Made by a program: the position numbers and the translations under genes | In this document: positions 26,804-34,867 of the stretch, in pieces | Layout: every line of letters begins with the position of its first letter | Position numbering within the stretch: the first letter of the stretch is position 1 | NCBI RefSeq assembly: GCF_013030945.1 | Contig: NZ_JABBXF010000047.1 | Span: forward strand, 1 to 64,000 | Reading direction: 5' to 3' | Length of the DNA: 64,000 bases | Origin: Streptomyces morookaense | GTDB taxonomy: Bacteria; Actinomycetota; Actinomycetes; Streptomycetales; Streptomycetaceae | The notes under the pieces: model-generated | What the model saw: only the letters and a program-made list of their open reading frames with translations | What the model was told of the DNA's origin: nothing | Databases searched by the model: none

Positions 26804-27601
26804 TTACGTGCGCGAGACGTTGCGCTCGTAGACCAGCCGCAGGCCGATCAGCGTGAGCCACGGCTCGTGCTCGTCGATCACCGACGCCTCGCCCAGCACC
26901 ATCGGCGCGAGTCCGCCCGTCGCGATGACCGTCACGTCGTCCGGGTCGTCGGCCAGCTCCCGCGCCATCCGGTTCACGACCCCGTCCACCTGGCCCGTGA
27001 AGCCGTAGAGGATGCCCGACTGCATCGCCTCGACGGTGTTCTTGCCGATGACGCTGCGCGGCCGGGCCAGCTCGATCTTGCGCAGCTGGGCGCCCCGGAC
27101 GCCCAGTGCCTCCACCGAGATCTCGATACCCGGGGCGATCACGCCGCCGACGTACTCCCCGCGCGCACTCACCGCGTCGAACGTGGTGGCCGTGCCGAAG
27201 TCGACGACCACGCACGGCCCGCCGTACAGCTCGACGGCGGCGACCGCGTTGATGATGCGGTCGGCGCCGACCTCCTTGGGGTTGTCCATCAGGATCGGCA
27301 CCCCCGTCTTCACGCCCGGCTCGACGAGGATCGCCGGCACGTCGCCGTAGTAGCGGCGGGTCACCTCGCGCAGCTCGTGCAGGACGGACGGCACGGTCGA
27401 GCAGATGGCGATGCCCTCGATGCCCTCGCCCAGCTCGTCACCGAGCAGCGGGTGCCTGCCCATCAACCCCTGGATGAGGACGGCCAGTTCGTCGGCCGTG
27501 CGGCGGGCGTCGGTGGAGATGCGCCAGTGCTCCACGATGTCCTCGCCGTCGAACAGGCCGAGGACCGTGTGGGTGTTGCCGACATCGATGGTGAGCAGCA
27601 T
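26804..27601 (-). CDS. coaX: Type III pantothenate kinase CoaX
   Basis: CoaX phosphorylates pantothenate, the first step from vitamin B5 to CoA, and is not feedback-inhibited by CoA. The 265-residue ASKHA-fold protein shows the phosphate loop TIDVGNTHTVLGLF at 4-17, NPKEVGADRIINAVAA, CVVVDFGTATTFD, and GGVIAPGIEISVEAL. The ATG shares one base with the nadC stop (TGATG), so the genes are translationally coupled. Placing it with panC, which makes pantothenate, joins two steps of one pathway in the operon. Confidence 0.96.
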   Translation of the reverse strand: MLLTIDVGNTHTVLGLFDGEDIVEHWRISTDARRTADELAVLIQGLMGRHPLLGDELGEGIEGIAICSTVPSVLHELREVTRRYYGDVPAILVEPGVKTGVPILMDNPKEVGADRIINAVAAVELYGGPCVVVDFGTATTFDAVSARGEYVGGVIAPGIEISVEALGVRGAQLRKIELARPRSVIGKNTVEAMQSGILYGFTGQVDGVVNRMARELADDPDDVTVIATGGLAPMVLGEASVIDEHEPWLTLIGLRLVYERNVSRT

Positions 27602-28605
27602 CAGACGGCTTCTTCCCGGAGGTCCAGCCCGATGTCGAGGATCGGGGAGGAGTGGGTGAGCGCCCCGACGGCGAGGAAGTCGACGCCCGCCTCGGCGTAC
27701 GCGCGGGCGTTGGCGAGCGTGAGGCGCCCGGAGGACTCCAGCAGGGCGCGCCCCGCGACGAGTTCGACGGCCTCGCGCGTCTGCTCCACCGTGAAGTTGT
27801 CCAGCAGGATCAGGTCCGCGCCCTCGGCGAGGATCGGCGGGATCTGGTCGATCCGGTCCACCTCGACCTCGATCGCGACGTCCGGGAACTGCTCCCGCAC
27901 GGCCTTGAACGCCTCGGCGACGCCACCCGCGGCGACGACGTGGTTGTCCTTGATGAGCGCGGCGTCCGACAGCGACATGCGGTGGTTGACACCACCGCCG
28001 CACCGCACCGCGTACTTCTCCAGAGCACGCAGGCCGACCGTCGTCTTGCGGGTGTCGCGGACGGCCGCCTTGGTGCCCTGCAGGACGTCCGCCCACGCGC
28101 GCGTGGCGGTGGCGATGCCCGACAGACGGCACAGGATGTTGAGCGCGCTGCGCTCACCGGTCAGCAGGTCGCGGGTGTGCGTCCGGACGGTCAGAAGCTT
28201 CTGGCCGGCCTCCACCTGGTCGCCGTCCTCGACGTGCCGCTCGACCTCGAACTCCTCGGTGCACACGACGGACAGGATCGCCTCGGCGATGCGCAGCCCG
28301 GCGACGGTGCCCGCCTCCCGGGCGGTGAAGTCGGCGGTGGCGACGGCGTCGTGGGGGATGGTGGCGAAGGTGGTGATGTCCTTGCCGCCGTCCAGGTCCT
28401 CGTCGATGGCGAGGTGGGCGATGTCCTCGATCTGCAGCGGGTCCAGTCCTGCTGCGACCAGGAGCGCGGAGAGGTCGGGGTCGAGGCCGCACTCCATGGC
28501 CTCGGCGTCCGTCTCGCCGCAGGCGCAGCCGGCGCCGCAGCCGGACGCCTCCTCGCCGATCTGGTGCAGCGGAAGTTCCTCGGGGGTGCCGGACATGGTG
28601 CTCAC
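27601..28605 (-). CDS. nadC: Nicotinate-nucleotide pyrophosphorylase NadC (internal start in a continuous nadB-nadC frame)
   Basis: NadC converts quinolinate and PRPP to nicotinate mononucleotide, completing de novo NAD synthesis. From GTG at 28605 it has 334 residues. There is a cysteine-rich start (ASGCGAGCACGETDAEAMECG) and family motifs REAGTVAGL, VRDTRKTTVGLRALEKYAVRCGGGVNHRM and LIKDNH. GAGGAG lies six bases before the GTG, so separate initiation is plausible; an ATG three codons later is also possible. However, no stop codon separates it from nadB upstream in the same frame (see the 27601-30288 entry). Confidence 0.88.
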   Translation of the reverse strand: MSTMSGTPEELPLHQIGEEASGCGAGCACGETDAEAMECGLDPDLSALLVAAGLDPLQIEDIAHLAIDEDLDGGKDITTFATIPHDAVATADFTAREAGTVAGLRIAEAILSVVCTEEFEVERHVEDGDQVEAGQKLLTVRTHTRDLLTGERSALNILCRLSGIATATRAWADVLQGTKAAVRDTRKTTVGLRALEKYAVRCGGGVNHRMSLSDAALIKDNHVVAAGGVAEAFKAVREQFPDVAIEVEVDRIDQIPPILAEGADLILLDNFTVEQTREAVELVAGRALLESSGRLTLANARAYAEAGVDFLAVGALTHSSPILDIGLDLREEAV

Positions 28606-30288
28606 GTGCTTCTCCTCGGTGGCAGCGGAGGTTACGGGCGGAAAGGCGGCCGTCCCGGTGGTGGAGACCGCGAGAGTGCGGTCGGGGCCGAGCGTCACCA
28701 GCAGGTGGCGGCGCCAGGCGGTGTCGTCGCGGTCGGGCCGGTCCTCGCGCCAGTGGCAGCCGCGGGTCTCCTCGCGGCGGAGCGCGGCGGCGACCAGGAC
28801 GCGGGCCACGAGCAGGAGGTTGGTGGCTTCCCAGCTCTCGGTGCCGGCGGCTTCCGGCGGGGCGGCGCAGTCGGTGTGGAGGGCTTCCAGCTGCTCCGCC
28901 GCCACCCGCAGGCTCTCTGCGGAGCGCAGGACGCCCGCGCCGGCGGTCATGATGCGCTGGACGGCCTGACGCGCCTCGGGGGCGACGAGGCACGACGCCC
29001 GGGCCGTCTCGTCCGCCGGCTCCCGGCCCGCCGCCGCGTCGGCGGACGTGCCGATGTCGGAGGCGATCCGCTCGGCGAACACCAGGCCTTCCAGCAGGGA
29101 GTTGGACGCCAGCCGGTTCGCGCCGTGCACGCCGGTGCACGCCACCTCGCCGCACGCGTACAGCCCGGGAACCGTCGTCCGGCCGTGCAGATCCGTCCGT
29201 ACGCCGCCGGAGGCGTAGTGCGCGGCCGGTGCGACCGGAATGGGCTCGGTGACCGGGTCGATGCCGTGCGCCCGGCAGGCCGCCAGGATGGTGGGGAAGC
29301 GGTGTTCCCACATCTGCGCGCCGAAGTGCCGGGCGTCGAGGAACATGTGCTCCGCGCCGGTCTCCTGCATGCGCCGCATGATGCCCTTGGCGACGATGTC
29401 GCGCGGTGCCAGCTCGGCGAGTTCGTGCTGCCCGACCATGAAGCGGTGGCCGTCGGCGTCGACCAGGTGGGCGCCTTCGCCGCGCACCGCCTCGGAGACG
29501 AGCGGCTGCTGTCCCTCGGAGCCGGGACCGAGCCACAGGACGGTCGGATGGAACTGGACGAACTCCAGGTCCGAGATCTCCGCACCGGCGCGCAGGGCGA
29601 GCGCCACACCGTCGCCCGTGGAGACGGCCGGGTTGGTGGTCGCGGAGAACACCTGACCCATGCCGCCGGTCGCCAGGACGACCGCTCCGGCCCGTACGGC
29701 GCCGACGCCGTCGCGCTGCCCCTCGCCCATCACGTGCAGGGAGACGCCCGCGGCGCGGCCGTCCGCGTCCTTGAGGAGGTCGAGGACCAGTGCGTGCTCG
29801 ATGGTCTCGATGCCCGCGGCCCGCACGGCCTCGACGAGCGCCCGGGAGATCTCCGCACCGGTGGCGTCGCCGCCGGCGTGGGCGATGCGGCGGCGGTGGT
29901 GACCGCCCTCGCGGGTCAGCAGGATCTCGCCGGTGACGTCGTCGGTGTCGAACTGCGCACCGGTGGCGATGAGTCTGCGGACCGCGTCCGGGCCTTCGGT
30001 GACGAGCGCGCGCACGGCGTCCTCGTCGCACAGGCCCGCACCGGCGACGAGGGTGTCGTCCAGGTGCTGCCCGGGGGTGTCGCCGTCGCCGAGGGCGGCA
30101 GCGATGCCGCCCTGCGCCCAGCGCGTCGAACCGTCGTCCAGGAGGGCCTTGGTGACGACCGTGACCTTCCGCCCGGCCGCTGCGCAGCGCAGCGCGACGG
30201 TGAGTCCGGCGACGCCGGAGCCCACCACGACGACGTCGGCGTCGACCGACCAGCCGGGGCGGGAGGCGTGCAGGCGTATACCGCTCAT
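27601..30288 (-). CDS. nadB: L-aspartate oxidase NadB, reading in frame into NadC (895-codon fusion frame)
   Basis: NadB oxidises L-aspartate to iminoaspartate, the first step of NAD synthesis. The ATG at 30288 overlaps the panC stop (ATGA). The FAD site is VVVGSGVAGLTVALRCAAAG at about 20-39; other motifs are STRWAQGGIAAAL, GGHHRRRIAHAGGDATG and GRTTVPGLYACGEVACTGVHGANRLASNSLLEGL. NadB sequence ends near codon 560 (TLAVSTTGTAAFPPV) and the frame passes without a stop through SAATEEKH into NadC. The product may be a bifunctional fusion, or NadB may be extended while NadC is also made from its own start. nadA is not in this window. Confidence 0.85.
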   Translation of the reverse strand: MSGIRLHASRPGWSVDADVVVVGSGVAGLTVALRCAAAGRKVTVVTKALLDDGSTRWAQGGIAAALGDGDTPGQHLDDTLVAGAGLCDEDAVRALVTEGPDAVRRLIATGAQFDTDDVTGEILLTREGGHHRRRIAHAGGDATGAEISRALVEAVRAAGIETIEHALVLDLLKDADGRAAGVSLHVMGEGQRDGVGAVRAGAVVLATGGMGQVFSATTNPAVSTGDGVALALRAGAEISDLEFVQFHPTVLWLGPGSEGQQPLVSEAVRGEGAHLVDADGHRFMVGQHELAELAPRDIVAKGIMRRMQETGAEHMFLDARHFGAQMWEHRFPTILAACRAHGIDPVTEPIPVAPAAHYASGGVRTDLHGRTTVPGLYACGEVACTGVHGANRLASNSLLEGLVFAERIASDIGTSADAAAGREPADETARASCLVAPEARQAVQRIMTAGAGVLRSAESLRVAAEQLEALHTDCAAPPEAAGTESWEATNLLLVARVLVAAALRREETRGCHWREDRPDRDDTAWRRHLLVTLGPDRTLAVSTTGTAAFPPVTSAATEEKHVSTMSGTPEELPLHQIGEEASGCGAGCACGETDAEAMECGLDPDLSALLVAAGLDPLQIEDIAHLAIDEDLDGGKDITTFATIPHDAVATADFTAREAGTVAGLRIAEAILSVVCTEEFEVERHVEDGDQVEAGQKLLTVRTHTRDLLTGERSALNILCRLSGIATATRAWADVLQGTKAAVRDTRKTTVGLRALEKYAVRCGGGVNHRMSLSDAALIKDNHVVAAGGVAEAFKAVREQFPDVAIEVEVDRIDQIPPILAEGADLILLDNFTVEQTREAVELVAGRALLESSGRLTLANARAYAEAGVDFLAVGALTHSSPILDIGLDLREEAV

Positions 30289-31163
30289 CGGTCCTCTCCG
30301 AACGCCCCGAAGACAAGAGGCATGTTGTCGATCAGGCGGGTGGTGCCCACCTTGGCGGCGACGGCGAGAACGGCCTCGCCGGTGAAGTCGTCGGGGACCT
30401 CGGTGAAGTCCGCCGGGTCGACGAGTGCGAGGTAGTCGAGGTCGACCGGCGGCGTCAGCTGCGCGGCCGCGTGCAGGACGACGTGTGCGGCGTGCCGGAC
30501 GGCGCCCGGGCCGAGTTCGACGACGTTGTGGGCGGCGAGCAGGGCGCGCGACAGCTCCAGTGCGGAGGCCCGGTCGGCGTCGGAGAGGTAGCGGTTGCGG
30601 CTGGAGAGCGCCAGCCCGTCGTCCTCGCGGACCGTGGGGACGGCCACGATCTCGACGGGGAAGTTCAGATCGCGCACCATGCGGCGGATCAGGGCGAGTT
30701 GCTGCGCGTCCTTCTGACCGAACAGGGCGACGTCCGGGAGCGTCAGGTGCAGCAGCTTGGCGACGACGGTGAGCACGCCGTCGAAGTGGCCGGGACGGAA
30801 GGCGCCTTCGAGCCGCTCGCCCATCGGGCCCGCCGTGATACGGACCTGGGGCTCGCCGCCGGGGTAGACCTCGTCGGCCGCGGGGGCGAACACGACGTCC
30901 GCGCCTGCCTTTTCGGCGACGGCGAGGTCGGCGTCGAGGGTGCGCGGGTAGCGCTCGAGGTCCTCGCCGGCGCCGAACTGCAGCGGGTTGACGAAGACCG
31001 TGACGACCACCTGGCCGTCCGCGCCGACCAGTTCGCGGGCGGTGCGGATCAGGGTCGCGTGCCCCTCGTGCAGGGCGCCCATGGTCATCACGACGGCGCG
31101 GCGGCCGTTGCGCGGCGGCCCGTGGAGCTCCGCTGCCGTGCGGGCGAGTCGGGGGGTGGTCAC
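30285..31163 (-). CDS. panC: Pantoate-beta-alanine ligase (pantothenate synthetase)
   Basis: PanC joins pantoate and beta-alanine with ATP to give pantothenate. The 292-residue protein has the HIGH-type signature TMGALHEGHATLIRTAREL, VFVNPLQFGAGEDLERYPR, the KMSKS-like region LALSSRNRYLS and LFGQKDAQQLALIRRMV. The GTG start overlaps the stop of the DUF2520 gene (GTGA) and the stop overlaps nadB (ATGA), so it lies in the middle of a translationally coupled operon. Frames extending further upstream are shadows. Confidence 0.96.
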   Translation of the reverse strand: MTTPRLARTAAELHGPPRNGRRAVVMTMGALHEGHATLIRTARELVGADGQVVVTVFVNPLQFGAGEDLERYPRTLDADLAVAEKAGADVVFAPAADEVYPGGEPQVRITAGPMGERLEGAFRPGHFDGVLTVVAKLLHLTLPDVALFGQKDAQQLALIRRMVRDLNFPVEIVAVPTVREDDGLALSSRNRYLSDADRASALELSRALLAAHNVVELGPGAVRHAAHVVLHAAAQLTPPVDLDYLALVDPADFTEVPDDFTGEAVLAVAAKVGTTRLIDNMPLVFGAFGEDR

Positions 31164-32080
31164 TTGTTGCCTCCGTCCGCGAGGACGCCGAGCAGGTCCT
31201 CCGCCAGTTCCGGCTTGAGCAGGCCGTGCGCGAGGGCGCGGTCCGCGGTGGTGCGGGCCATCGCCAGGTATCCGGCGACGGCCTGGGGCGCGTGGGCGCG
31301 CAGCTCCGCGATGTGGGCGGCCACCGTGCCCGCGTCGCCGCGGGCGACGGGCCCGGTGAGGGCGGCGTCGCCGCTGCGCAGGGCGTTGTCGAGGGCGGCG
31401 CCGAGGAGCGGGCCGAGCATCCGGTCGGGGTGCTCCACGCCGGCCGTGCGCAGCAGCTCCATGGCCTGGGCGACGAGGGTGACGAGGTGGTTGGCGCCGA
31501 GGGCGAGGGCCGCGTGGTAGAGCGGGCGCGCCGTCTCCTCGATCCACTCGGGCTCGCCGCCCATCTCGATGACCAGCGCCTCGGCGGCCAGCCGCAGTTC
31601 CTCGGGTGCCGTGACACCGAAGGAGCATCCGGCCAGCCGCTGGACGTCGACCGGGGTGCCGGTGAAGGTCATCGCGGGGTGCAGGGCCAGCGGCAGGGCG
31701 CCGGCCCGCCGGGCGGGGTCGAGGACGGCGGTGCCGTGCCGCCCCGAGGTGTGCACGAGGAGCTGCCCCGGACGGACCGCGCCGGTCTCGGCGAGGCCTG
31801 CGACGAGGCCGGGCAGGGCGTCGTCGGGGACGGTGAGCAGCACGAGCTCGGCGTGCGCCAGCACCTCGGCGGGCTCCATCACGGGGACGCCGGGGAGCAT
31901 GGTCTCCGCGCGTCGCCGGGAGGCGTCGGAGACACCGGACACGGCGACCGGGCGGTGGCCGGCGAGCCGGAGCGAGGCGGCCAGTGCGGGGCCGACCCGT
32001 CCTGCGCCGACGACGCCGACGGTGAGCCGGGCGGGGCGGTCCTGGGGGCTGGGGTGCTCCGAGGAGAGATGTGCGTTCAC
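31160..32080 (-). CDS. Rossmann-like / DUF2520 protein, putative reductase in the pantothenate operon
   Basis: The 306-residue protein has an N-terminal NAD(P)-binding fold (LTVGVVGAGRVGPALAASLRLAGHRPVAVSG) and the helical DUF2520 domain (GCSFGVTAPEELRLAAEALVIEMGGEPEWIEETARPLYHAALALGANHLVTLVAQA). The shape is that of 6-phosphogluconate-dehydrogenase-like reductases, the same superfamily as ketopantoate reductase. Its stop overlaps panC. Being first in the operon it might supply pantoate for PanC, but this is inference. GTG start with GGAAGG 11 bases upstream. Confidence 0.88.
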   Translation of the reverse strand: MNAHLSSEHPSPQDRPARLTVGVVGAGRVGPALAASLRLAGHRPVAVSGVSDASRRRAETMLPGVPVMEPAEVLAHAELVLLTVPDDALPGLVAGLAETGAVRPGQLLVHTSGRHGTAVLDPARRAGALPLALHPAMTFTGTPVDVQRLAGCSFGVTAPEELRLAAEALVIEMGGEPEWIEETARPLYHAALALGANHLVTLVAQAMELLRTAGVEHPDRMLGPLLGAALDNALRSGDAALTGPVARGDAGTVAAHIAELRAHAPQAVAGYLAMARTTADRALAHGLLKPELAEDLLGVLADGGNK

Positions 32081-32249
32081 GCGGCAGGATGCCTTCCGTT
32101 CCAGTCCGCGGGGGTACCGGACGATTCCTTTGTCATGCTACGCGAGCCCCTCCGCACCCCTCCGGTCCGACCGTACGACTGTCCGATGAATGGGGCTGCC
32201 CTGTGGACAACTCCGGCCGGGCCCCGGGCCGGTGCGCGATGATCGGCCC

Positions 32250-33407
32250 ATGACGGACAACGGGGAACACACAGGGGTGGACCGCGCCCGCAGGCTGGCG
32301 GCGCTGCACGGCGCGGAGCGGATGCTCTCGGCGAGCCCGTTCAAGGAGCGGCTCGGCGAGCGCCTCACGCGGCTGGCGGCGGAGGCGGCGGACGCCTACG
32401 ACCTGGCCCGATGGCCGGACGTCTACGGGGACGGGGTGGTCGCCGAGCTGGAGCGGCGGGTCGCGGAGCTGCTGGGCGCGGAAGCGGCCGCGTTCTTCCC
32501 CACGGGGACGATGGCCCAGCAGGTGGCCCTGCGCTGCTGGGCGGGGCGCACGGGCGGCAATGCGGTGGCCATGCATCCCCTGTCCCATCTGGAGATGCAT
32601 GAGCGGAGAGCGTATGCGCAGCTCAGCGGGTTGCGCGCGGTGCACACGACGCAGGAGCCCCGGCCGCCCACGGCGGCGGAGGTGCGCGAGCTGGAGGAGC
32701 CCTTCGGGACGCTCGCGCTGGAGCTGCCGCTGCGCGATCCCGGTTTTCTGCTGCCGACGTGGGAGGAGCTCTGCGAGGTCGTGGAGGCGGCCCGCGAGCG
32801 GGACGCGGTGGTCCACTTCGACGGGGCGCGACTGTGGGAGTGCACGGAGCACTTCGGGGTCGGGCTGCCGGAGCTGGCGGGCCTGGCCGACTCGGTGTAT
32901 GTGTCCTTCTACAAGTCGCTCGGAGGCATATCGGGGGCCGCGCTCGCGGGTCCGGCGTCGCTGATCGAGGAAGCCGCCGCCTGGCGGCACCGGTACGGCG
33001 GGCAGCTGTTCCAGCAGTGGCCCGCGGCGCTCGCCGCGCTGGCCGGACTGGACCGCGAGCTGCCGCGGCTGCCGTCGTACGTGGCGCATGCGAAGGTCGT
33101 GGCCCGGGCCCTGGAGGAGGCCTTCCGCGCCGCCGGGGTGCCCTGGTTCCGGGTGCATCCGGAGGTGCCGCACACCCACCAGTTCCAGGTGTGGCTGCCG
33201 TATCCGGCCGGGTTGCTGGAGGAGGCCGGGGTGCGGTTCGCGGAGGAGACCGGCACCTGGGTGTTCAACCGCTGGTCCGCGGCACCGGTGCCCGGCATGT
33301 CGTTCACCGAGGTCACGGTCGGTGCGTCAGCACTGGGCTGGACGCCCGCAGACGTCCGGGACGCGGTCGGAGCCGTGCTGGAGCGGGCGGCTGGCCTGCG
33401 CGGCTGA
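32250..33407 (+). CDS. Threonine aldolase / beta-eliminating lyase family PLP enzyme
   Basis: The 385 residues follow the low-specificity L-threonine aldolase fold (PLP fold type I): AAAFFPTGTMAQQVALRCWA, HPLSHLEMHERRAY, AVVHFDGARLWE (aspartate that contacts the pyridine nitrogen), and SVYVSFYKSLGGISGAALAGP, in which the lysine would form the Schiff base. Such enzymes cleave threonine or related beta-hydroxy amino acids to glycine plus aldehyde; the substrate is not certain. Start at the ATG at 32250 with no SD. The 3' end overlaps a convergent small gene. Confidence 0.9.
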   Translation: MTDNGEHTGVDRARRLAALHGAERMLSASPFKERLGERLTRLAAEAADAYDLARWPDVYGDGVVAELERRVAELLGAEAAAFFPTGTMAQQVALRCWAGRTGGNAVAMHPLSHLEMHERRAYAQLSGLRAVHTTQEPRPPTAAEVRELEEPFGTLALELPLRDPGFLLPTWEELCEVVEAARERDAVVHFDGARLWECTEHFGVGLPELAGLADSVYVSFYKSLGGISGAALAGPASLIEEAAAWRHRYGGQLFQQWPAALAALAGLDRELPRLPSYVAHAKVVARALEEAFRAAGVPWFRVHPEVPHTHQFQVWLPYPAGLLEEAGVRFAEETGTWVFNRWSAAPVPGMSFTEVTVGASALGWTPADVRDAVGAVLERAAGLRG

Positions 33408-33647
33408 CGGGCGGCCGACGGGAGCGGTGGCAGTGTCGGAGCGCCGGCCCGGCCGCAGCAGACCGAGGAGGGCGGACCACCGCGCGCTGCGGGCGGCGGC
33501 GCGCTCGTCGACGACGGCCCGGAAGCGCCACCAGGTGCGGATCTCGCGGAGGGCCTGCGCCTCGCCGGTGCCGGGGGCGGGCGGGGCGGGCTGCTGGTGG
33601 CGGGCGGCGCGGTGGAGGTCGAGCATGTGCTGCTGGATCGCGTTCAT
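33327..33647 (-). CDS. Small basic protein of unknown function
   Basis: From ATG at 33647 this gives 106 residues beginning MNAIQQHMLDLHRAARHQQP, then an Ala/Pro linker, an Arg-rich helix (REIRTWWRFRAVVDERAAARSARWSALLGLL) and a disordered tail. The N-terminus looks like small Streptomyces proteins often found in front of regulator genes, which is why I list it. The SD is poorly placed, and the last 80 bp overlap the threonine-aldolase-like gene on the other strand. An ATG at 33695 would give 122 residues. Confidence 0.45.
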   Translation of the reverse strand: MNAIQQHMLDLHRAARHQQPAPPAPGTGEAQALREIRTWWRFRAVVDERAAARSARWSALLGLLRPGRRSDTATAPVGRPSAAQASRPLQHGSDRVPDVCGRPAQC

Positions 33648-33686
33648 GCACTCCACCGTGCGGTGCCCGGGAATCTGCCGCACCTG

Positions 33687-33707
33687 GATTGACAAGGACC
33701 GTCAATC
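33687..33707. promoter_or_regulatory. Operator-like dyad between divergent genes, overlapping a TTGACA -35
   Basis: GATTGAC-N7-GTCAATC is a perfect dyad with 7-bp arms and 7-base spacer. TTGACA inside it (33689-33694) could be the -35 of the ArsR-type gene starting at 33746. The position suits autorepression by that regulator. Confidence 0.6.
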
Positions 33708-33745
33708 GACGGCCCGACCTGCGGAAAGAGAGGCACGATGAGCGC

Positions 33746-34864
33746 ATGAGCGTGACGATCGACATCGCCGGGCTGCCGCCCGAGCGCTTGGTGTTCAGCC
33801 CGTCGCCGCTGGCCGAGCTGTGCACCGCGCTGCATGCCCTGGCCGAGCCCGGGCACCACCCCGGGCTGCACGGCTGGACGACCGCGACGAACGCCTCCCT
33901 CAAGCCGGACCTCGCGGACCGGTTGTGCGAGGCGGAGTTCCTGTGGAACTCGACCTTCTCGGACATCTCCATGCCGTTCGCAGCGCTTCCCGGCACGCAC
34001 GGCAGGCCGGGCGCCACCCTCGCCGAGGACCTGGACATCCTGGACCGGCTCGACGACGACGTGTACGTCAACGCCGCCCTGGAGATCTCCTGCTCCCACC
34101 GGTACGCCCAGGGCGGCCCGTCGCCGCTCTCCGACGCAGGGGCCCGCGCAGAAGCCCTGGAGCGGGCCACGGCGCGGGGCCCCCGGCAACTCGCGTTCGC
34201 CCAACGGCTGCTGGAGGACCCGCCCACGGTACGAGCCTGGATCCGCCGCCTGTTCGAGGACTGCGCGGAGGCGTTCTTCGACGCCGTCTGGCAGCGGGTG
34301 CGGGTCCAACTGGCCGCCGACGCCCGGCACAAGGCGGAGGTGCTGCGTCACAGGGGCCTGGCCGAGGCACTGGCCGAGGTCTCGGCAGCGGCGACTCTGG
34401 ACGCCGACGGGAGCCGGATAAGCGTCGACAAGATCAGCACCGGCCGCACCACGGCACTCGACCCGGCCGTCGGCCCGGGCGTCACGTTCGTCCCGTCCTC
34501 CTTCGGCTGGCCCCACCTGTGGGTGCTGCACGCGCCCGGCTGGCGCCCGGTGATCCACTATCCGGTGGCCGCACCCGAGCTGCCCGGCCCCGCCGCACTG
34601 GACCTGCTCAAACTGCGCCTGGAGGCCCTGGCGAACCCGATGCGGATGCGGATGTGCCGCTACCTGGCCCGTGGCGCCTACACCACGAGCGAGCTGGCGG
34701 CCGCGAACGGCATCACCGCGCCGGAGGTCTCGCGGCACGTGGCCGTGCTGAAGAAGGCCGGGCTGATCACCACCCGGCGCCGCGGCCGCTATGTGCTGCA
34801 CCAGCTGGACCTGACCGTGGTGGCCCGGCTGGGCAGCGACTTCCTGGAGGGGGTGCTGCGCTGA
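33746..34864 (+). CDS. ArsR-family regulator with N-terminal DUF5937-type domain
   Basis: The 372-residue protein differs from ordinary ArsR repressors (about 110 residues): the first 280 residues are a DUF5937-like domain (FSPSPLAELCTALHALAEPGHHPGLHGW... FLWNSTFSDISMPFAALPG), and the C-terminus has the ArsR winged helix (RLEALANPMRMRMCRYLARGAYTTSELAAANGITAPEVSRHVAVLKKAGLITTRRRGRYVLHQL). The N-terminal domain probably binds a ligand. A perfect dyad lies upstream. A GAGAGG lies 13 bases before the ATG. It ends 3 bp from the convergent response-regulator gene. Confidence 0.92.
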   Translation: MSVTIDIAGLPPERLVFSPSPLAELCTALHALAEPGHHPGLHGWTTATNASLKPDLADRLCEAEFLWNSTFSDISMPFAALPGTHGRPGATLAEDLDILDRLDDDVYVNAALEISCSHRYAQGGPSPLSDAGARAEALERATARGPRQLAFAQRLLEDPPTVRAWIRRLFEDCAEAFFDAVWQRVRVQLAADARHKAEVLRHRGLAEALAEVSAAATLDADGSRISVDKISTGRTTALDPAVGPGVTFVPSSFGWPHLWVLHAPGWRPVIHYPVAAPELPGPAALDLLKLRLEALANPMRMRMCRYLARGAYTTSELAAANGITAPEVSRHVAVLKKAGLITTRRRGRYVLHQLDLTVVARLGSDFLEGVLR

Positions 34865-34867
34865 CCG

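Noticed and set aside
30289..31617. In-frame extension upstream of nadB that would add 443 codons
   Set aside because: The stretch is a shadow of panC and the DUF2520 gene in another frame; it is Arg/Pro-rich with no domain, and the nadB ATG overlaps the panC stop as expected.
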